64,000 nt of DNA from positions 248,001-312,000 of the forward strand of contig NZ_CP134228.1 of NCBI RefSeq assembly GCF_031656215.1. Direction: 5' to 3'. This stretch comes from Mesorhizobium koreense. GTDB taxonomy: Bacteria > Pseudomonadota > Alphaproteobacteria > Rhizobiales > Rhizobiaceae. Each line of letters begins with the position of its first letter. Position 1 is the stretch's first letter. Positions 35,943 through 47,382 of this stretch are shown piece after piece. Made by a program: the position numbers and the translations under genes. Under the pieces are notes generated by a model, which made no database searches, had not been told where the DNA came from, and was given only the letters and a program-made list of their open reading frames with translations.

Positions 35943-36128
35943 TCAGCCGCGCCGTGTCTTCGGGAACGGGATGACGACCATCGGCGAGCGCTGGCACTCG
36001 GCGATCGCCGCCTCTTCGATCAGCGTGTCCACGGCCTCTCTTATTTTCTGGCTGGCCGGATCGGCCCCCGTCAGCCGGTTATAGGCGCATTCCAGGAGTT
36101 CACGCACGGCGGCAAAATCGCTCTGCAT
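35943..36128 (-). CDS. Small conserved hypothetical protein
   Basis: Protein of 61 residues from ATG 36128 (MQSDFAAVRELLECAY), with GTGAGGACG just upstream; the frame is open to 36209, but the extra residues lack family character. It is helical, with VDTLIEEAAIAECQ and a terminal VVIPFPKTRRG. Similar short proteins occur in rhizobial genomes, but no function is known. It stands alone after the infB terminator. Confidence 0.65.
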   Translation of the reverse strand: MQSDFAAVRELLECAYNRLTGADPASQKIREAVDTLIEEAAIAECQRSPMVVIPFPKTRRG

Positions 36129-36246
36129 CGTCCTCACCAAAGATTCGCCCGCCGCAGGGAATCTTATGGCCGATTCGGATGGCGGTTCGCTTAATGGGTC
36201 CGGGCGCATTTTATTCGAAGTTTCACGGTCGGTGGAAAACAGCGAA

Positions 36247-36276
36247 AAGGCGGCACCCGGGGCCGGGCGCCGCCTT
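36247..36276 (-). terminator. Rho-independent terminator downstream of infB
   Basis: Perfect 8-bp stem AAGGCGGC/GCCGCCTT with a further CCCGG/CCGGG stem inside. Read on the minus strand it lies 27 bases after the infB stop and is followed by TTCGCTGTTTT. It ends the rimP-nusA-ylxR-infB transcription unit. Confidence 0.8.
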
Positions 36277-36302
36277 CGTATTTCGATCGCCGCAGAAGCG
36301 GC

Positions 36303-38876
36303 TCAGAGCGTGCGGCTCACCATCTCGACGCGGTAGCATTCGATGACGTCGCCCTGGCGGATGTCCTCGTAATTCTGGAAGGCCATGCCGCATTCCTGGC
36401 CGGCCGGCACCTCGGCGACCTCGTCCTTGAAGCGCTTCAGCGTCTTCAGCGTGCCTTCGTGGATGACCACGTTGTCGCGGATCAGGCGCACGCCCGCGCC
36501 GCGCTCCACCTTGCCTTCGGTGACGCGGCAGCCTGCGACCTTGCCGACCTTGGTGATGTTGAACACCTCCAGGATCTCGGCATTGCCGAGGAAGGTCTCG
36601 CGGCGCTCCGGCGAGAGCAGGCCCGACATCGCCGCCTTCACGTCATCCACGAGATTGTAGATGATGTTGTAGTAGCGGATCTCGATGCCCGCCTGCTCGG
36701 CGGCTTCACGCGCCTGCTTGTTGGCGCGGACGTTGAAGCCGATGATGGCCGCGCCCGAGGTTTCGGCGAGCGACACGTCGCTTTCCGTGATCGCGCCGGC
36801 GCCGGAATGGACGATCCGTGCGCGCACCTCGTCGGTGCCGAGCTTGTCCAGTGCCGTGACGATCGCCTCGATCGAGCCCTGCACGTCGCCCTTGATGACC
36901 AGCGGGAACTCCTTCAGGCCCGCCGTCTGCAATTGCGACATCATCTGCTCGAGCGAGCCGCGCTGGCCGGACTGGCGGGCGACCGCCTTCTCGCGGGCGA
37001 CGCGCTGCCGGTATTCGGTGATCTCTCTCGCACGCCCCTCGTTTGTGATGACGGCGAAGCGATCGCCGGCCTGCGGCGTGCCTTGCAGGCCGAGCACCTC
37101 GACCGGCGTGGAAGGCGGCGCTTCGTCCAGATGCTCGCCGCGATCGTTGATCAGCGCGCGCACACGCCCCCATTCGCTGCCGGCGACGACGATGTCGCCG
37201 GTCAAGAGCGTGCCGGTCTGCACCAGCATGGTCGCCACCGGACCGCGGCCCTTGTCGAGCTTGGCCTCGATCACGACGCCCTCTGCGGTGCGTTCCGGAT
37301 CGGCCTTCAGGTCGAGAAGCTCAGCCTGGAGAAGGATCGCTTCCAGAAGCTTGTCGAGATTGGTGCGCTTGACGGCCGAGACCTCGACGTCGAGCACCTC
37401 GCCGCCCATGGATTCGACAAAGACCTCGTGCTGGAGGAGTTGGGTGCGCACCTTCTGCGGATCCGCCTCCGGCTTGTCGATCTTGTTGATCGCCACGATG
37501 ATCGGAACGCCGGCCGCCTTGGCGTGATTGATGGATTCGATCGTCTGCGGCATGACGCTGTCGTCGGCCGCCACCACCAGCACGGCGATGTCGGTCGCCT
37601 GGGCGCCGCGGGCGCGCATGGCCGTGAAGGCCGCGTGGCCGGGCGTGTCGATGAAGGTGATCTTCTGGCCGTTCTTCTCGACCTGGTAGGCGCCGATATG
37701 CTGGGTGATGCCGCCGGCCTCGCCGACCTGCACGTGGGCATCGCGGATGGCGTCCAGAAGCGATGTCTTGCCGTGGTCGACATGGCCCATGATGGTCACG
37801 ACGGGCGGCCGCGGCTCCAGAAGTTCCGGATCGTCCTGGACGTTGAAGAGGCCTTCCTCGACATCCGATTCCATCACGCGCTTGACCGTGTGGCCGAATT
37901 CGTTTGCCACCAGTTCCGCCGTGTCGGCGTCGATGACGTCGCCCGGCTTCATGATCTGGCCCTGCTTCATGAAGAACTTGACCACGTCGACGGCGCGTTC
38001 GGCCATGCGGCTTGCCAGTTCCTGGATGGTGATCGTCTCCGGCAACACCACCTCGCGGGAAATCTTCTCGCGCGGTTCCTGATGAAGCGCCCGCTTGAAC
38101 TTCTCCTGACGCCGGCGCATCGACGACAGCGAGCGGCTGCGCGCATCCTCATCCGAGAGGGCGGCATTCAGCGTCAGCTTGCCGCCGCGACGGCGATCCT
38201 CCTCGCCCTTCGTCGGCCGCGCGGGACGCGCGATTTCGGGCTTGACGGGGCCGCGCCGCACCGCGGCTCCGCCACGGCTGCGCGTCTCTTCCTCGATCTC
38301 CTCGGCAACGCCGGCGGCATCGGTCGGGGCGCGGCGACGCGCTTCTTCCTCGGCGCGACGGCGCGCCTCGGCCTCGGCCTTGAGCCTCGCCTCTTCCTCC
38401 GCCTGGCGGCGCGCCGATTCCTCGCGCTCCTGGCGGCGACGTTCCTCTTCTTCCGACCGGCGCTTGGCGTCATCCTGGGCGCGGCGGCGCTCATCGACCT
38501 CGCGGACCTTGGAATCCTCCAGGGCCCGGCGGCGTGCCTCCATCTCGTCGCGCGACAATTCGTTGAGTACGACGCCGGACCGCTCGGACGGGGCCGCCGT
38601 CGGGCGAACCGGCTGCTCCGGCGCTGCCGGCCTCGCCGGCGGCGCCGGTTGCGGAGCGGGTTGCGGCGCGCGCGGCTTGAGCGCGACCGGCTGCTCGGCG
38701 CGCTCGCCCGGCATCGAGAACTTCCGCTTCTTCGTCTCGACGACGACGGACTTGGTGCGTCCGTGCGAGAAATTCTGCCGCACGGTGCCCTGCTCCATGC
38801 CGGGCCGCTTCAGGGTCAGCGTCTTCTTCGTGCTGACGCTCAAGGTCTTGTCGTCACTCGATTTGATATCACTCAT
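36303..38876 (-). CDS. infB: Translation initiation factor IF-2
   Basis: Protein of 857 residues. The alphaproteobacterial IF-2 N-terminal region ([20 protein letters not shown]) is followed by an Arg/Glu-rich helical segment (about residues 105-270). Then come the G domain with G1 [15 protein letters not shown] (near residue 360), G3 DTPGHAAF and G4 NKID, and domains II-IV up to [16 protein letters not shown]. It delivers initiator tRNA to the ribosome. ATG 38876 overlaps the stop of ylxR (ATGA). Here infB is the last gene before a terminator, without rbfA and truB. Confidence 0.98.
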   Translation of the reverse strand: MSDIKSSDDKTLSVSTKKTLTLKRPGMEQGTVRQNFSHGRTKSVVVETKKRKFSMPGERAEQPVALKPRAPQPAPQPAPPARPAAPEQPVRPTAAPSERSGVVLNELSRDEMEARRRALEDSKVREVDERRRAQDDAKRRSEEEERRRQEREESARRQAEEEARLKAEAEARRRAEEEARRRAPTDAAGVAEEIEEETRSRGGAAVRRGPVKPEIARPARPTKGEEDRRRGGKLTLNAALSDEDARSRSLSSMRRRQEKFKRALHQEPREKISREVVLPETITIQELASRMAERAVDVVKFFMKQGQIMKPGDVIDADTAELVANEFGHTVKRVMESDVEEGLFNVQDDPELLEPRPPVVTIMGHVDHGKTSLLDAIRDAHVQVGEAGGITQHIGAYQVEKNGQKITFIDTPGHAAFTAMRARGAQATDIAVLVVAADDSVMPQTIESINHAKAAGVPIIVAINKIDKPEADPQKVRTQLLQHEVFVESMGGEVLDVEVSAVKRTNLDKLLEAILLQAELLDLKADPERTAEGVVIEAKLDKGRGPVATMLVQTGTLLTGDIVVAGSEWGRVRALINDRGEHLDEAPPSTPVEVLGLQGTPQAGDRFAVITNEGRAREITEYRQRVAREKAVARQSGQRGSLEQMMSQLQTAGLKEFPLVIKGDVQGSIEAIVTALDKLGTDEVRARIVHSGAGAITESDVSLAETSGAAIIGFNVRANKQAREAAEQAGIEIRYYNIIYNLVDDVKAAMSGLLSPERRETFLGNAEILEVFNITKVGKVAGCRVTEGKVERGAGVRLIRDNVVIHEGTLKTLKRFKDEVAEVPAGQECGMAFQNYEDIRQGDVIECYRVEMVSRTL

Positions 38877-39538
38877 TCCACATCCTCTGCGGCCGCACTA
38901 TCCGCGGCGCCGATCACATCCGCCACTGCCGCAATTTCAAGATTCTCTTCCGGGAAGCCGCCCCGGAAACGGTCGAGCGCCACCACGCGCTTCAGCGCCG
39001 ACCGGCCCGCTCCGTCCGCGAGCACGGCAGCATGTATCACATTTGTGCCCCCAAATGCCAAACCCAAATCCGCCTCGGAAAAGAGTTTATAGGCGGGTAT
39101 GCCGGGGCCGCCGGCATGAACGGTCGCGCGGCGGGCGGACGCAATTCTGCGCACGCCGTCTTCGGACGCTTCATTGGCATGCAGCACGAGAAGCGCTGAC
39201 CCCTTGCGCACCGCATCCTCGACCTTGACCGCGCCGAGGACGACCGAGCCGGCCTTGCGCGCCAGCCCGAGCGCACCAAGTGCTGCGCGGGCAATGAGGC
39301 CGTCCACCGTCTCGCCGAAATCGGGGCCGACCGTCACGTCGGCCTTGAGCGCGCGGGCAAAGAGGTTCTTCGCCGCCGCGCGGTCGACATGGGCGCGGTC
39401 GGCCGTCACCCAGCAGCCGCGCCCCGGCAAATTCCGCTTGAGATCTGGAACGACCGATCCGTCAGGCCCGCGAACGAAGCGGATGAGGCTGTCGGCCTCG
39501 CCCGCTTGGCGCGTCACGATGCATGTGCGCTCGTTCAT
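38873..39538 (-). CDS. YlxR (DUF448) - L7Ae fusion, RNA-binding protein
   Basis: Protein of 221 residues. The N-terminal YlxR domain starts [11 protein letters not shown] and carries the family motif [14 protein letters not shown]. The C-terminal half (from about residue 90) resembles the L7Ae/L30e RNA-binding fold ([20 protein letters not shown] and [15 protein letters not shown]). This two-domain form is standard in Alphaproteobacteria between nusA and infB. ATG 39538 (MNERTC) is chosen; a TTG in frame at 39556 is possible. Confidence 0.9.
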   Translation of the reverse strand: MNERTCIVTRQAGEADSLIRFVRGPDGSVVPDLKRNLPGRGCWVTADRAHVDRAAAKNLFARALKADVTVGPDFGETVDGLIARAALGALGLARKAGSVVLGAVKVEDAVRKGSALLVLHANEASEDGVRRIASARRATVHAGGPGIPAYKLFSEADLGLAFGGTNVIHAAVLADGAGRSALKRVVALDRFRGGFPEENLEIAAVADVIGAADSAAAEDVE

Positions 39539-39590
39539 GGGTTCCAACGGTTCCAACTACCCGTTCGCTCCAGACCCGGCGTGGCATGGC

Positions 39591-41204
39591 TCAGGCGCCA
39601 GCCAGCTCGGCGTTCTCGCCGGGCTCGCCATCTTCCTCTTCCTCGGCCGCAAGGTCGGCCTCGGTGATCCAGCCCGCCTTGAGGCGCGCGGCAAGCACCA
39701 TCTGCTCGGCCTCAGCACGCGTCGTGCCGAAATCGGCAAGCACACCTGGAAACATCTTGGTCTCGCCGTCCTTGCGTTCCTTCCAGCCGGTGAGGTCGTC
39801 GACCGCGTAGCCGGCGAAATCCTCGACCGTCTTCACGCCGTCCTCGCCGAGCGTGACCATCATGGCCGTCGTGATGCCCGGTATCTCTCGCAATTCGTCG
39901 GCGACGCCGAGTTCCTTGCGCTTGGCGTCGTGCTCGGCCTCGATGCGTTCCAGGTATTCGCGGGCGCGCGCCTGGATTTCGGAAGCGGTGTCCTCGTCGA
40001 AACCGTCGATCGAGGAAATCTCGTCGGACTCGACATAGGCGACTTCCTCGACGCTGGTGAAGCCTTCGGAGGCCAGCACCTGGCCGACCATCTCGTCGAC
40101 ATTGAGCGCCTCCATGAAGAGGTTCGAGCGCTCCACGAATTCCTTCTGGCGGCGCTGCGATTCCTCTTCCTCGGTCAGGATGTCGATATCCCAGCCGGTG
40201 AGTTGCGAGGCGAGGCGGACATTCTGGCCGCGACGGCCGATGGCAAGAGACAATTGGTCGTCCGGCACCACGACTTCAATGCGTTCCGCATCTTCGTCGA
40301 GCACCACCTTGGCGACTTCCGCCGGCTGCAGCGCGTTGACGATGAAGGCGGCGGCGTCCTGCGACCACGGGATGATGTCGATCTTCTCGCCCTGCAATTC
40401 GCCGACCACCGCCTGGACCCTGGAGCCGCGCATGCCGACGCAGGCGCCGACCGGATCGATGGACGAGTCGCGCGAGATGACGGCGATCTTGGCGCGGCTG
40501 CCCGGATCGCGAGCGACCGACTTGATCTCGATGATGCCGTCATAGATTTCCGGCACCTCCATGGTGAACAGCTTCGCCATGAATTGCGGATGGGTGCGCG
40601 ACAGGAAGATCTGCGGGCCGCGCTGCTCGCGACGCACGTCGTAGACATAGGCGCGCACGCGGTCGCCGTACTTGAAGTTCTCGCGCGGGATCAGCTCGTC
40701 GCGACGGACGATCGCCTCGCCACGGCCGAGATCGACGATGACGTTGCCGTATTCGACGCGCTTCACCGTGCCGTTGACGATATCGCCGACCCGATCCTTG
40801 TATTCGTCGTACTGGCGGTCGCGCTCGGCCTCGCGCACCTTCTGGACGATGACCTGCTTGGCCGACTGGGCGGCGATGCGGCCGAAATCCATCGGCGGAA
40901 GCTGCTCGGCGATGAAGTCGCCGACCTGCGCGTCGGGGTTCCTCGTCCGCGCGTCCTTCAACGCGATCTGGCGGCCGAAATCCTCGACATCCTCCACGAC
41001 TTCCATCAGGCGCTGCAGCTTCATCTCGCCGGTGTTCGGATTGATGTCGGCGCGGATGTTGGTTTCCTGTCCATAGCGGGAGCGCGCCGCCTTCTGGATC
41101 GCATCCGCCATCGCGTCGATCACGATCTGCTTCTCGATCGACTTCTCGCGCGCCACAGCGTCGGCGATCTGAAGAAGCTCCAGCCTGTTCGCACTGACTG
41201 CCAT
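39591..41204 (-). CDS. nusA: Transcription termination/antitermination protein NusA
   Basis: Protein of 537 residues. Domains in order: N-terminal RNA polymerase-binding domain (1-125), S1 domain (about 135-200, [20 protein letters not shown]), two KH domains ([20 protein letters not shown] and [20 protein letters not shown]), then two C-terminal acidic helix-hairpin-helix repeats. Length and layout are typical of Alphaproteobacteria. It lies in the rimP-nusA-ylxR-infB unit. Confidence 0.98.
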   Translation of the reverse strand: MAVSANRLELLQIADAVAREKSIEKQIVIDAMADAIQKAARSRYGQETNIRADINPNTGEMKLQRLMEVVEDVEDFGRQIALKDARTRNPDAQVGDFIAEQLPPMDFGRIAAQSAKQVIVQKVREAERDRQYDEYKDRVGDIVNGTVKRVEYGNVIVDLGRGEAIVRRDELIPRENFKYGDRVRAYVYDVRREQRGPQIFLSRTHPQFMAKLFTMEVPEIYDGIIEIKSVARDPGSRAKIAVISRDSSIDPVGACVGMRGSRVQAVVGELQGEKIDIIPWSQDAAAFIVNALQPAEVAKVVLDEDAERIEVVVPDDQLSLAIGRRGQNVRLASQLTGWDIDILTEEEESQRRQKEFVERSNLFMEALNVDEMVGQVLASEGFTSVEEVAYVESDEISSIDGFDEDTASEIQARAREYLERIEAEHDAKRKELGVADELREIPGITTAMMVTLGEDGVKTVEDFAGYAVDDLTGWKERKDGETKMFPGVLADFGTTRAEAEQMVLAARLKAGWITEADLAAEEEEDGEPGENAELAGA

Positions 41205-41246
41205 TTCATTTCTCCTAATATTGCCTCGGCCGTGTCCGGCCGGACG

Positions 41247-41879
41247 TCAAATCCTGTCCTGTCCGTTCGGCACGGCTTCCTCGCCCTGCGGGTCGTCATG
41301 CCCGTCGTCCTGTTCGTCACGCCCCTCGCGGAGTATCTTGTCTTTCCTCAGCGCATCGCGGATCAGATCGTCGGTCAGCACCAGCCGCGCCTCGGCGATC
41401 GCCTCGAAGGGAAGTGTGGTCCTGAAATCCTCGCCGATCGCCGGCTTGTCTGTCTCGACCGTGAAACCAGCGTCATCCGTCGCGACGATGCGCCCGCGGA
41501 ACCGCTTGCGGCCGGCGACCTGGATGGAGGTCTCGACCTTGACCAGCCGGCCGACGGCGTCGGCGAAATCCGATTTGCGCACCAGCGGGCGGTCGATACC
41601 CGGCGAGGAAATCTCGAGGTGATAGGCCTTGTCGATCGGGTCCTCGACGTCGAGGACCGGCGACAGGAGGCGGCTGACCGCCTCGCAATCCTCGACCGTC
41701 ATCGTACCATCTTCCCGCTCGGCCATGATCTGGAGCGTCAGGCCGTTCTGGCCGGAAAGCCGGACGCGCACGAGGCGATATCCGTCCGCCGCGAGGACAG
41801 GCTCGACGATCAGCGCGATGCGCGCGTCGGTGCCACTCTCGCGAACGATGCGGTCGTCGCCCTTTCCGGCTTCGGTCAT
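41247..41879 (-). CDS. rimP: Ribosome maturation factor RimP
   Basis: Protein of 210 residues with the two RimP domains: an alpha/beta N-terminal part ([60 protein letters not shown]) and a C-terminal SH3-like barrel ([20 protein letters not shown]). It assists 30S subunit assembly. The C-terminal tail from about 185 is charged and variable. First gene of the nusA operon. Confidence 0.96.
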   Translation of the reverse strand: MTEAGKGDDRIVRESGTDARIALIVEPVLAADGYRLVRVRLSGQNGLTLQIMAEREDGTMTVEDCEAVSRLLSPVLDVEDPIDKAYHLEISSPGIDRPLVRKSDFADAVGRLVKVETSIQVAGRKRFRGRIVATDDAGFTVETDKPAIGEDFRTTLPFEAIAEARLVLTDDLIRDALRKDKILREGRDEQDDGHDDPQGEEAVPNGQDRI

Positions 41880-42026
41880 TCGGTCTCCGTCATCCGCCGT
41901 ATTAACAAAAAAGAGCGGGACCGGGTGGACCCACTCTTCGTCAAACCGACCAAGAATTTAGATCTCAAATAGTCGATTGGCGGAGGATTTGCAAGACCGA
42001 AGCGGCTCCAATCGGGGCCGGCGCCC

Positions 42027-42689
42027 CTATTTCTCGAAGACCAGCGCGTCGGGCTTCGCGCCCAGCTCCTTCAACGCGGCCATGAGGTCGGCCACCATCG
42101 CGTCGGGGCCGCAGACATAGAAGTGCTGGGAAAAGTCGTTCACGTGCTTTTTCAGGAACTCCTTGCCGATCCGGCCGGAGGGGAAGCCGCCGCTTCCATC
42201 GCTGGTGACAAAGAGGTGGTCGAGGCCGGGCATCTTCTCCCATGTCTCGCGCAGGATGATGTCCTTGTCGGTCCTGTTGGCGAACAGGAGCCGGTTTCCT
42301 TCGACCGTTCCCTTGTCGGCCAGATCGCGCAGGATGGCGATGAAGGGCGTGATGCCGGCGCCGCCGGCGATGAAGGTGCCCTTGCCCTTGTACTGGATCG
42401 TTCCCCAGGGATCGCGGATCAGGAGATGGTCGCCCGCCCCCATGCCGCCGAGCTGGTTGGTGACGCCGTCATGATCGGAATAGATCTTGATGGTGAATTC
42501 CAGATGATCGTCATGCGGCAGGCTGGTAAAGGTGAAGGGGCTCTTCTTCTCCCGCCAGCCATCCTTGTCGATCGAGACGTCGGTCGCCTGTCCGGGCGTG
42601 AAGGTATAGCCGGACGGCTTCTCGAAGCGGAAGCGGCGAACATTGTGCGTGACGTTCTCCGCGTCGAGGATACGGACCTTATGGACCAT
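42027..42689 (-). CDS. FAD-binding oxidoreductase (ferredoxin-NADP reductase fold)
   Basis: Protein of 220 residues. The FAD-binding barrel holds the RxFTxTS-type motif KSPFTFTSLPHDDH; the NAD(P) domain begins GTFIAGGAGITPFIAILRDL and ends YVCGPDAMV and LVFEK. This is the ferredoxin reductase/Fpr-like NAD(P)H oxidoreductase layout without a fused iron-sulfur domain. It lies between trmB and rimP on the same strand. The electron acceptor is unknown. Confidence 0.88.
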   Translation of the reverse strand: MVHKVRILDAENVTHNVRRFRFEKPSGYTFTPGQATDVSIDKDGWREKKSPFTFTSLPHDDHLEFTIKIYSDHDGVTNQLGGMGAGDHLLIRDPWGTIQYKGKGTFIAGGAGITPFIAILRDLADKGTVEGNRLLFANRTDKDIILRETWEKMPGLDHLFVTSDGSGGFPSGRIGKEFLKKHVNDFSQHFYVCGPDAMVADLMAALKELGAKPDALVFEK

Positions 42690-42834
42690 CTACTGCCCTC
42701 CTTGCTCATCTACACATGTCTCTGTCCCGAAACCGGCGTCCACTTTCGGGCGACACGCTCTATCCCGATTGGATGCGCCGGGGTGGATTTGGTTCCCGGC
42801 ACCGGGACGAGCCTACGACCCGGGCGCCGGCCCG

Positions 42835-43536
42835 TCAAAGGCGCATGAAAGTGAGATAGGCCGGCCGCCGCCCTTCCCGCAACGCCTTCGCCTCGTAGCG
42901 CGTTCCCGGCCAGGCCTCGAAAGCGTCCTGCCAGTCCGTCGCCGCTCCAACCAGCCATTCGAAGGCCGGGTGCGCGCGGCAATGGAGCAGTGTCCAGTTG
43001 ACATAACTCTCGATATCGGAAGCGAAGCGGAATTCGCCGCCCGGCCTCAGCACGCGGGCGAAGCGGTCGAGATTGGCGGGGCTGACGAAGCGGCGCTTCC
43101 AGTGGCGCTTCTTCGGCCAAGGGTCCGGATAAAGAAGATCGATGGAGGCGAGCGAGGCGGCGGGCAGCCAGTCGAGCAGGCGCGTCGCGTCGTCGTCGTA
43201 AACCCGCAGATTGTCGAGCGGCTGGCGCTCGAGCCCGATCATCAGCTTGGCCGTGCCGTTGACGAAGGGCTCGACGCCGATGAAGCCGCTCTCCGGCTGG
43301 CGCGTGGCTTCATGGAGGAGGTGCTCGCCGCCCCCGAAGCCTATCTCCAGCCGGATGTCGGTTGCGCCGCATCCGAACAGGATCGACAAATCCGCCGGCG
43401 CAGGCAGGGCAAGGTCCAGCCGATAGCGCGGCAACAACCGCTCGAGCGCGGTCGCCTGGCGCGGACTTAGCGCCTTTCCGTGCCGACGGCCGAAAAAGGC
43501 TTCGGTCGACCTCTTGCGGCACTCCCCCGCCGGCAT
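42835..43536 (-). CDS. trmB: tRNA (guanine-N7-)-methyltransferase
   Basis: Protein of 233 residues. The SAM site is [15 protein letters not shown] (family motif EIGxGxGxxL), followed by [15 protein letters not shown] and, downstream, the family motif [20 protein letters not shown]. It makes m7G46 in tRNA. Position directly after metK is the usual rhizobial order, with only 14 bases between. Confidence 0.95.
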   Translation of the reverse strand: MPAGECRKRSTEAFFGRRHGKALSPRQATALERLLPRYRLDLALPAPADLSILFGCGATDIRLEIGFGGGEHLLHEATRQPESGFIGVEPFVNGTAKLMIGLERQPLDNLRVYDDDATRLLDWLPAASLASIDLLYPDPWPKKRHWKRRFVSPANLDRFARVLRPGGEFRFASDIESYVNWTLLHCRAHPAFEWLVGAATDWQDAFEAWPGTRYEAKALREGRRPAYLTFMRL

Positions 43537-43550
43537 GCGATCGACGGGAC

Positions 43551-44801
<1,251 letters not shown>

Positions 44802-44824
44802 GGGTGAACCCCTTTGGAAAACCG

Positions 44825-44848
44825 GTCGCGCCAGCGGGCGAGCGCGAC
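44825..44848 (-). terminator. Hairpin between praR and metK (possible terminator or attenuator)
   Basis: Stem GTCGCGC/GCGCGAC (7 bp) with a 10-base loop, on the minus strand followed by CGGTTTT. It lies about 116 bases after the praR stop and 24 bases before the metK start. It could terminate praR transcripts or act as an attenuator for metK; the U-run is short. Confidence 0.45.
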
Positions 44849-44964
44849 TTTCAGCGCGCCCCTGTTAGCGAGCCGGGGTCGCGTGCGTCAAGTCGCGTTT
44901 TAGGCCTACCCATGGGCAAAAGAGAGGCCAGAGGCGTAGCAGCGCGCATCCTGCCGGCGGAACG

Positions 44965-45378
44965 CTATTCCTCTTCCGGCGCCAGCGTCCGGACCAGGTC
45001 GATGATTTTCCTGCGGACCTTGGGATCGGTGATCCGGACGAAGGCGCGATTGAGCTGCAACCCTTCAGAACTGCTTATGAAATCGACAACGTAAGAGGCC
45101 CCGTTGTCCTCCGAAAAGCCCCCGGCCTGGCCAGAGCCCTGGCCCGGCGCATCCTCGAAAAAGAACGAAACGGGCGCGTCGAGTATAGAGGCGATGGCCT
45201 GAAGCCGGCTTGCGCCGACCCTGTTCGTTCCCTTCTCGTATTTCTGAACCTGCTGAAAAGTGATGCCCAGTTTCTCCCCCAGTTTTTCCTGGCTCATGCC
45301 CAGCATGTTGCGCCGCAGTCGTACCCGGCTGCCGACATGTATGTCGATCGGGTTAGGCTTCTTCTTGTTGTCTATCAT
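44965..45378 (-). CDS. praR: XRE family regulator PraR/PhrR-like
   Basis: Protein of 137 residues. The HTH is VGSRVRLRRNMLGMSQEKLG, then EKLGITFQQVQKYEKGTNRV, the SinR-like pattern. The C-terminal half, ending DPKVRRKIIDLVRTLAPEEE, matches PraR/PhrR of rhizobia, which lies between lnt (actA) and metK in that group and represses quorum-sensing and adhesion genes (known from the family). ATG 45378 has GAGGGACGA upstream; the frame extends to 45474 without family character. Confidence 0.88.
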   Translation of the reverse strand: MIDNKKKPNPIDIHVGSRVRLRRNMLGMSQEKLGEKLGITFQQVQKYEKGTNRVGASRLQAIASILDAPVSFFFEDAPGQGSGQAGGFSEDNGASYVVDFISSSEGLQLNRAFVRITDPKVRRKIIDLVRTLAPEEE

Positions 45379-45511
45379 TCGTCCCTCACCGCCTTGGACG
45401 GCATTATTTCTGTTATCGATGTGCTGAACGCTTGGCTTACAGCCTGCCCTGCCGTTGGTTCCCAGTGTCGGCACTAGGGCGGCACACTATGAAATTCTAA
45501 TATACCACCTG

Positions 45512-47098
45512 TCAATTGAAACGCCGGTGGCTTGTCAATTTCATGGCCGCCGCAGCCAGGCCAAATAGAATTATGATGAGGAAACCGTTTTTCGAGGGTG
45601 TTCCGACACGCGGATTGCCGCCGCGATCCAGCCGGAAATCGACGTCAAGCACACCGACGGCGTTGATCGCGAGTGCATCCAGGATACGGCCATGCGCATC
45701 GACAACGGCCGAAATACCATTGTTGGCGGCGCGGATCAGCGGCAGGCCCAGTTCGACGGCACGTATCTCGGCCTGGCGAAAATGCTGATAGGGGCCCGGC
45801 GTGTTGCCGAACCACGCGTCGTTGGTGACGTTGACGATCAGGTCGGAGCGCGCCGCCTCACGGCCCCCCTCGCCCGGAAAGATGATCTCGTAGCAGATGA
45901 AGGGCAGCGCACCGGCGCCGTTCGGCAGAATGATCGGATGGCGTTCCGATCCTGCCGAGAACTGCCCGGGCAACTCGACCAGCTTGTCGACGCCGAGCCG
46001 GCCTAGCAGAGCCTGGAAGGGAACATATTCGCCGAAGGGGACAAGGTGCAGCTTGTCCACCGCGTCAACGATCTCGCCGGAGCCGTCGATGGCAAGGATG
46101 GAATTGTAGAAGCGGGGCGCGGCGCCCGCGCCGCCTTCCACGCGGACCGCGCCGGTCAAAAGCAATTGCCCCTTGTCGAGTATTTCGCCAAGCTTCGCCA
46201 GTGCGTCCGGGCGCTCGGTAAAGAGGAAGGGCACGGCGGTTTCCGGCCATACGATCACGTCCGGCTTGCTTGCGCCCTTCGCCGGGGGCGACCGCGTCAG
46301 GTCGATCAGATGCTTGAAGATGCGGTCGCGGACCGTCTTGTCCCATTTCTCCGTCTGGTCGATCGCCGGCTGCACGATGCGCACGCGAAGGCTCTTGGCC
46401 GAAGCGGGGGCAGGCATCGACAGGCAGAAAAAGCCGTAGCCGAGATCGGCGGCGACAAGCGCCACCGCCAATACCACGCCGACCGTGCGATGCCGGCGGC
46501 CGGCGAAGAGCGCAGGCATCGAGAAAACGAAAACCGCGAGCACGCTCATCCCGAACAGACCGGCCATCGAGACCGACTGCATGAGGAGCGGCACGGGCAT
46601 CGCGGCATAGCCGATCGCATTCCATGGAAAGCCCGTGAAGAGGGTGGCGCGCAGCCATTCGGCGACGCCGAAAGCGAAGGCGGTTGCCGCTATACGGCCG
46701 ATGTCGTCGGTCCACAGCAGCCTCGCCAGAACCGCCGCCAGCCCGTAGAAGACCGCGAGCACAGCCGGCAGCGCAATTACGGCGAAGGGAAGCGCCCATT
46801 CGAAGCCCTCGCCGTCGACCAGGACGGCGTTGCCGATCCACCAGAGGCCGGCAATGAAATAGCCGAAACCGAACCACCAGCCCGTGCCGAACGCCGGCGA
46901 AAAACGCCTCAGGACGCCCGCGCCCGGCTCTCCCGAGATACCGTCGAGCAGCCAGACGAGAACGGGAAAGGAGACAAAGCAGGCGGCGAAGAAATCGAAG
47001 GGCGCCTGGGCGAGAACAGCGAAAGCGCCGGCAAGAAAGGCGACCGCCGAACGGCGCCAGCCCCCGAGCAACATTATCCTGCCTGCAAGGCGCTCCAT
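45512..47098 (-). CDS. lnt: Apolipoprotein N-acyltransferase
   Basis: Protein of 528 residues. An N-terminal bundle of about six membrane segments is followed by a periplasmic nitrilase domain whose Glu-Lys-Cys triad is visible: Glu in [11 protein letters not shown], Lys in [14 protein letters not shown], Cys in [10 protein letters not shown]. It N-acylates lipoproteins, such as the two lipoproteins in this window. A C-terminal membrane segment ([14 protein letters not shown]) follows. Its S. meliloti relative is known as actA (acid tolerance). Confidence 0.96.
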   Translation of the reverse strand: MERLAGRIMLLGGWRRSAVAFLAGAFAVLAQAPFDFFAACFVSFPVLVWLLDGISGEPGAGVLRRFSPAFGTGWWFGFGYFIAGLWWIGNAVLVDGEGFEWALPFAVIALPAVLAVFYGLAAVLARLLWTDDIGRIAATAFAFGVAEWLRATLFTGFPWNAIGYAAMPVPLLMQSVSMAGLFGMSVLAVFVFSMPALFAGRRHRTVGVVLAVALVAADLGYGFFCLSMPAPASAKSLRVRIVQPAIDQTEKWDKTVRDRIFKHLIDLTRSPPAKGASKPDVIVWPETAVPFLFTERPDALAKLGEILDKGQLLLTGAVRVEGGAGAAPRFYNSILAIDGSGEIVDAVDKLHLVPFGEYVPFQALLGRLGVDKLVELPGQFSAGSERHPIILPNGAGALPFICYEIIFPGEGGREAARSDLIVNVTNDAWFGNTPGPYQHFRQAEIRAVELGLPLIRAANNGISAVVDAHGRILDALAINAVGVLDVDFRLDRGGNPRVGTPSKNGFLIIILFGLAAAAMKLTSHRRFN

Positions 47099-47202
47099 CC
47101 GTCCCGCCCGTCGCGAATCACCTGACGGGCGTTACACTATCATCCCGGCGGAGAGTATGCGGAGCATAGGGGGAATAAGGGACGGCGGGCTGACATGAAG
47201 TC

Positions 47203-47341
47203 GCCCCCCACTCTGTCCGCTTCGCGGCCACCTCTCCCGATCAACGGGGTAGAGGAAATGCTGGCCGCAAGGCTCGGCTCTCTTCCTCTACCCCACGAAT
47301 GTGGGGGAGGAGGTGGCGCGCGAAGCGCGACGGAGTGGCGG
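47203..47341. repeat. Palindromic repeat element, imperfect inverted arms of about 55 bp
   Basis: Left arm (about 47205-47257) and right arm (47283-47341) are inverted copies: inner ends GGGGTAGAGGAA and TTCCTCTACCCC match exactly and outer parts read ACTCTGTCCGCTTCGCGGCC versus the inverse of GGCGCGCGAAGCGCGACGGAGT. Identity is imperfect and about 25 bases separate the arms. It lies between corC and lnt. The outer motif CTCTGTC plus a CTCCC run recalls the element at 53544-53704. Confidence 0.75.
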
Positions 47342-47382
47342 ACATTGGTCCGATGCGACTACGCCGGGAAAAGCCGGAAGCC

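Noticed and set aside
36459-39092. 877-residue open frame antisense to infB
   Set aside because: High-GC shadow of infB; composition (Asp, Arg, His-rich) is typical of antisense frames and infB is certain.
39174-41972. 932-residue open frame antisense to ylxR, nusA and rimP
   Set aside because: Runs across three certain genes on the other strand; no family character.
44802-44964. SAM riboswitch upstream of metK
   Set aside because: Only a simple hairpin (44825-44848) is visible; no SAM-II or SAM/SAH-type pseudoknot consensus could be recognised by eye.
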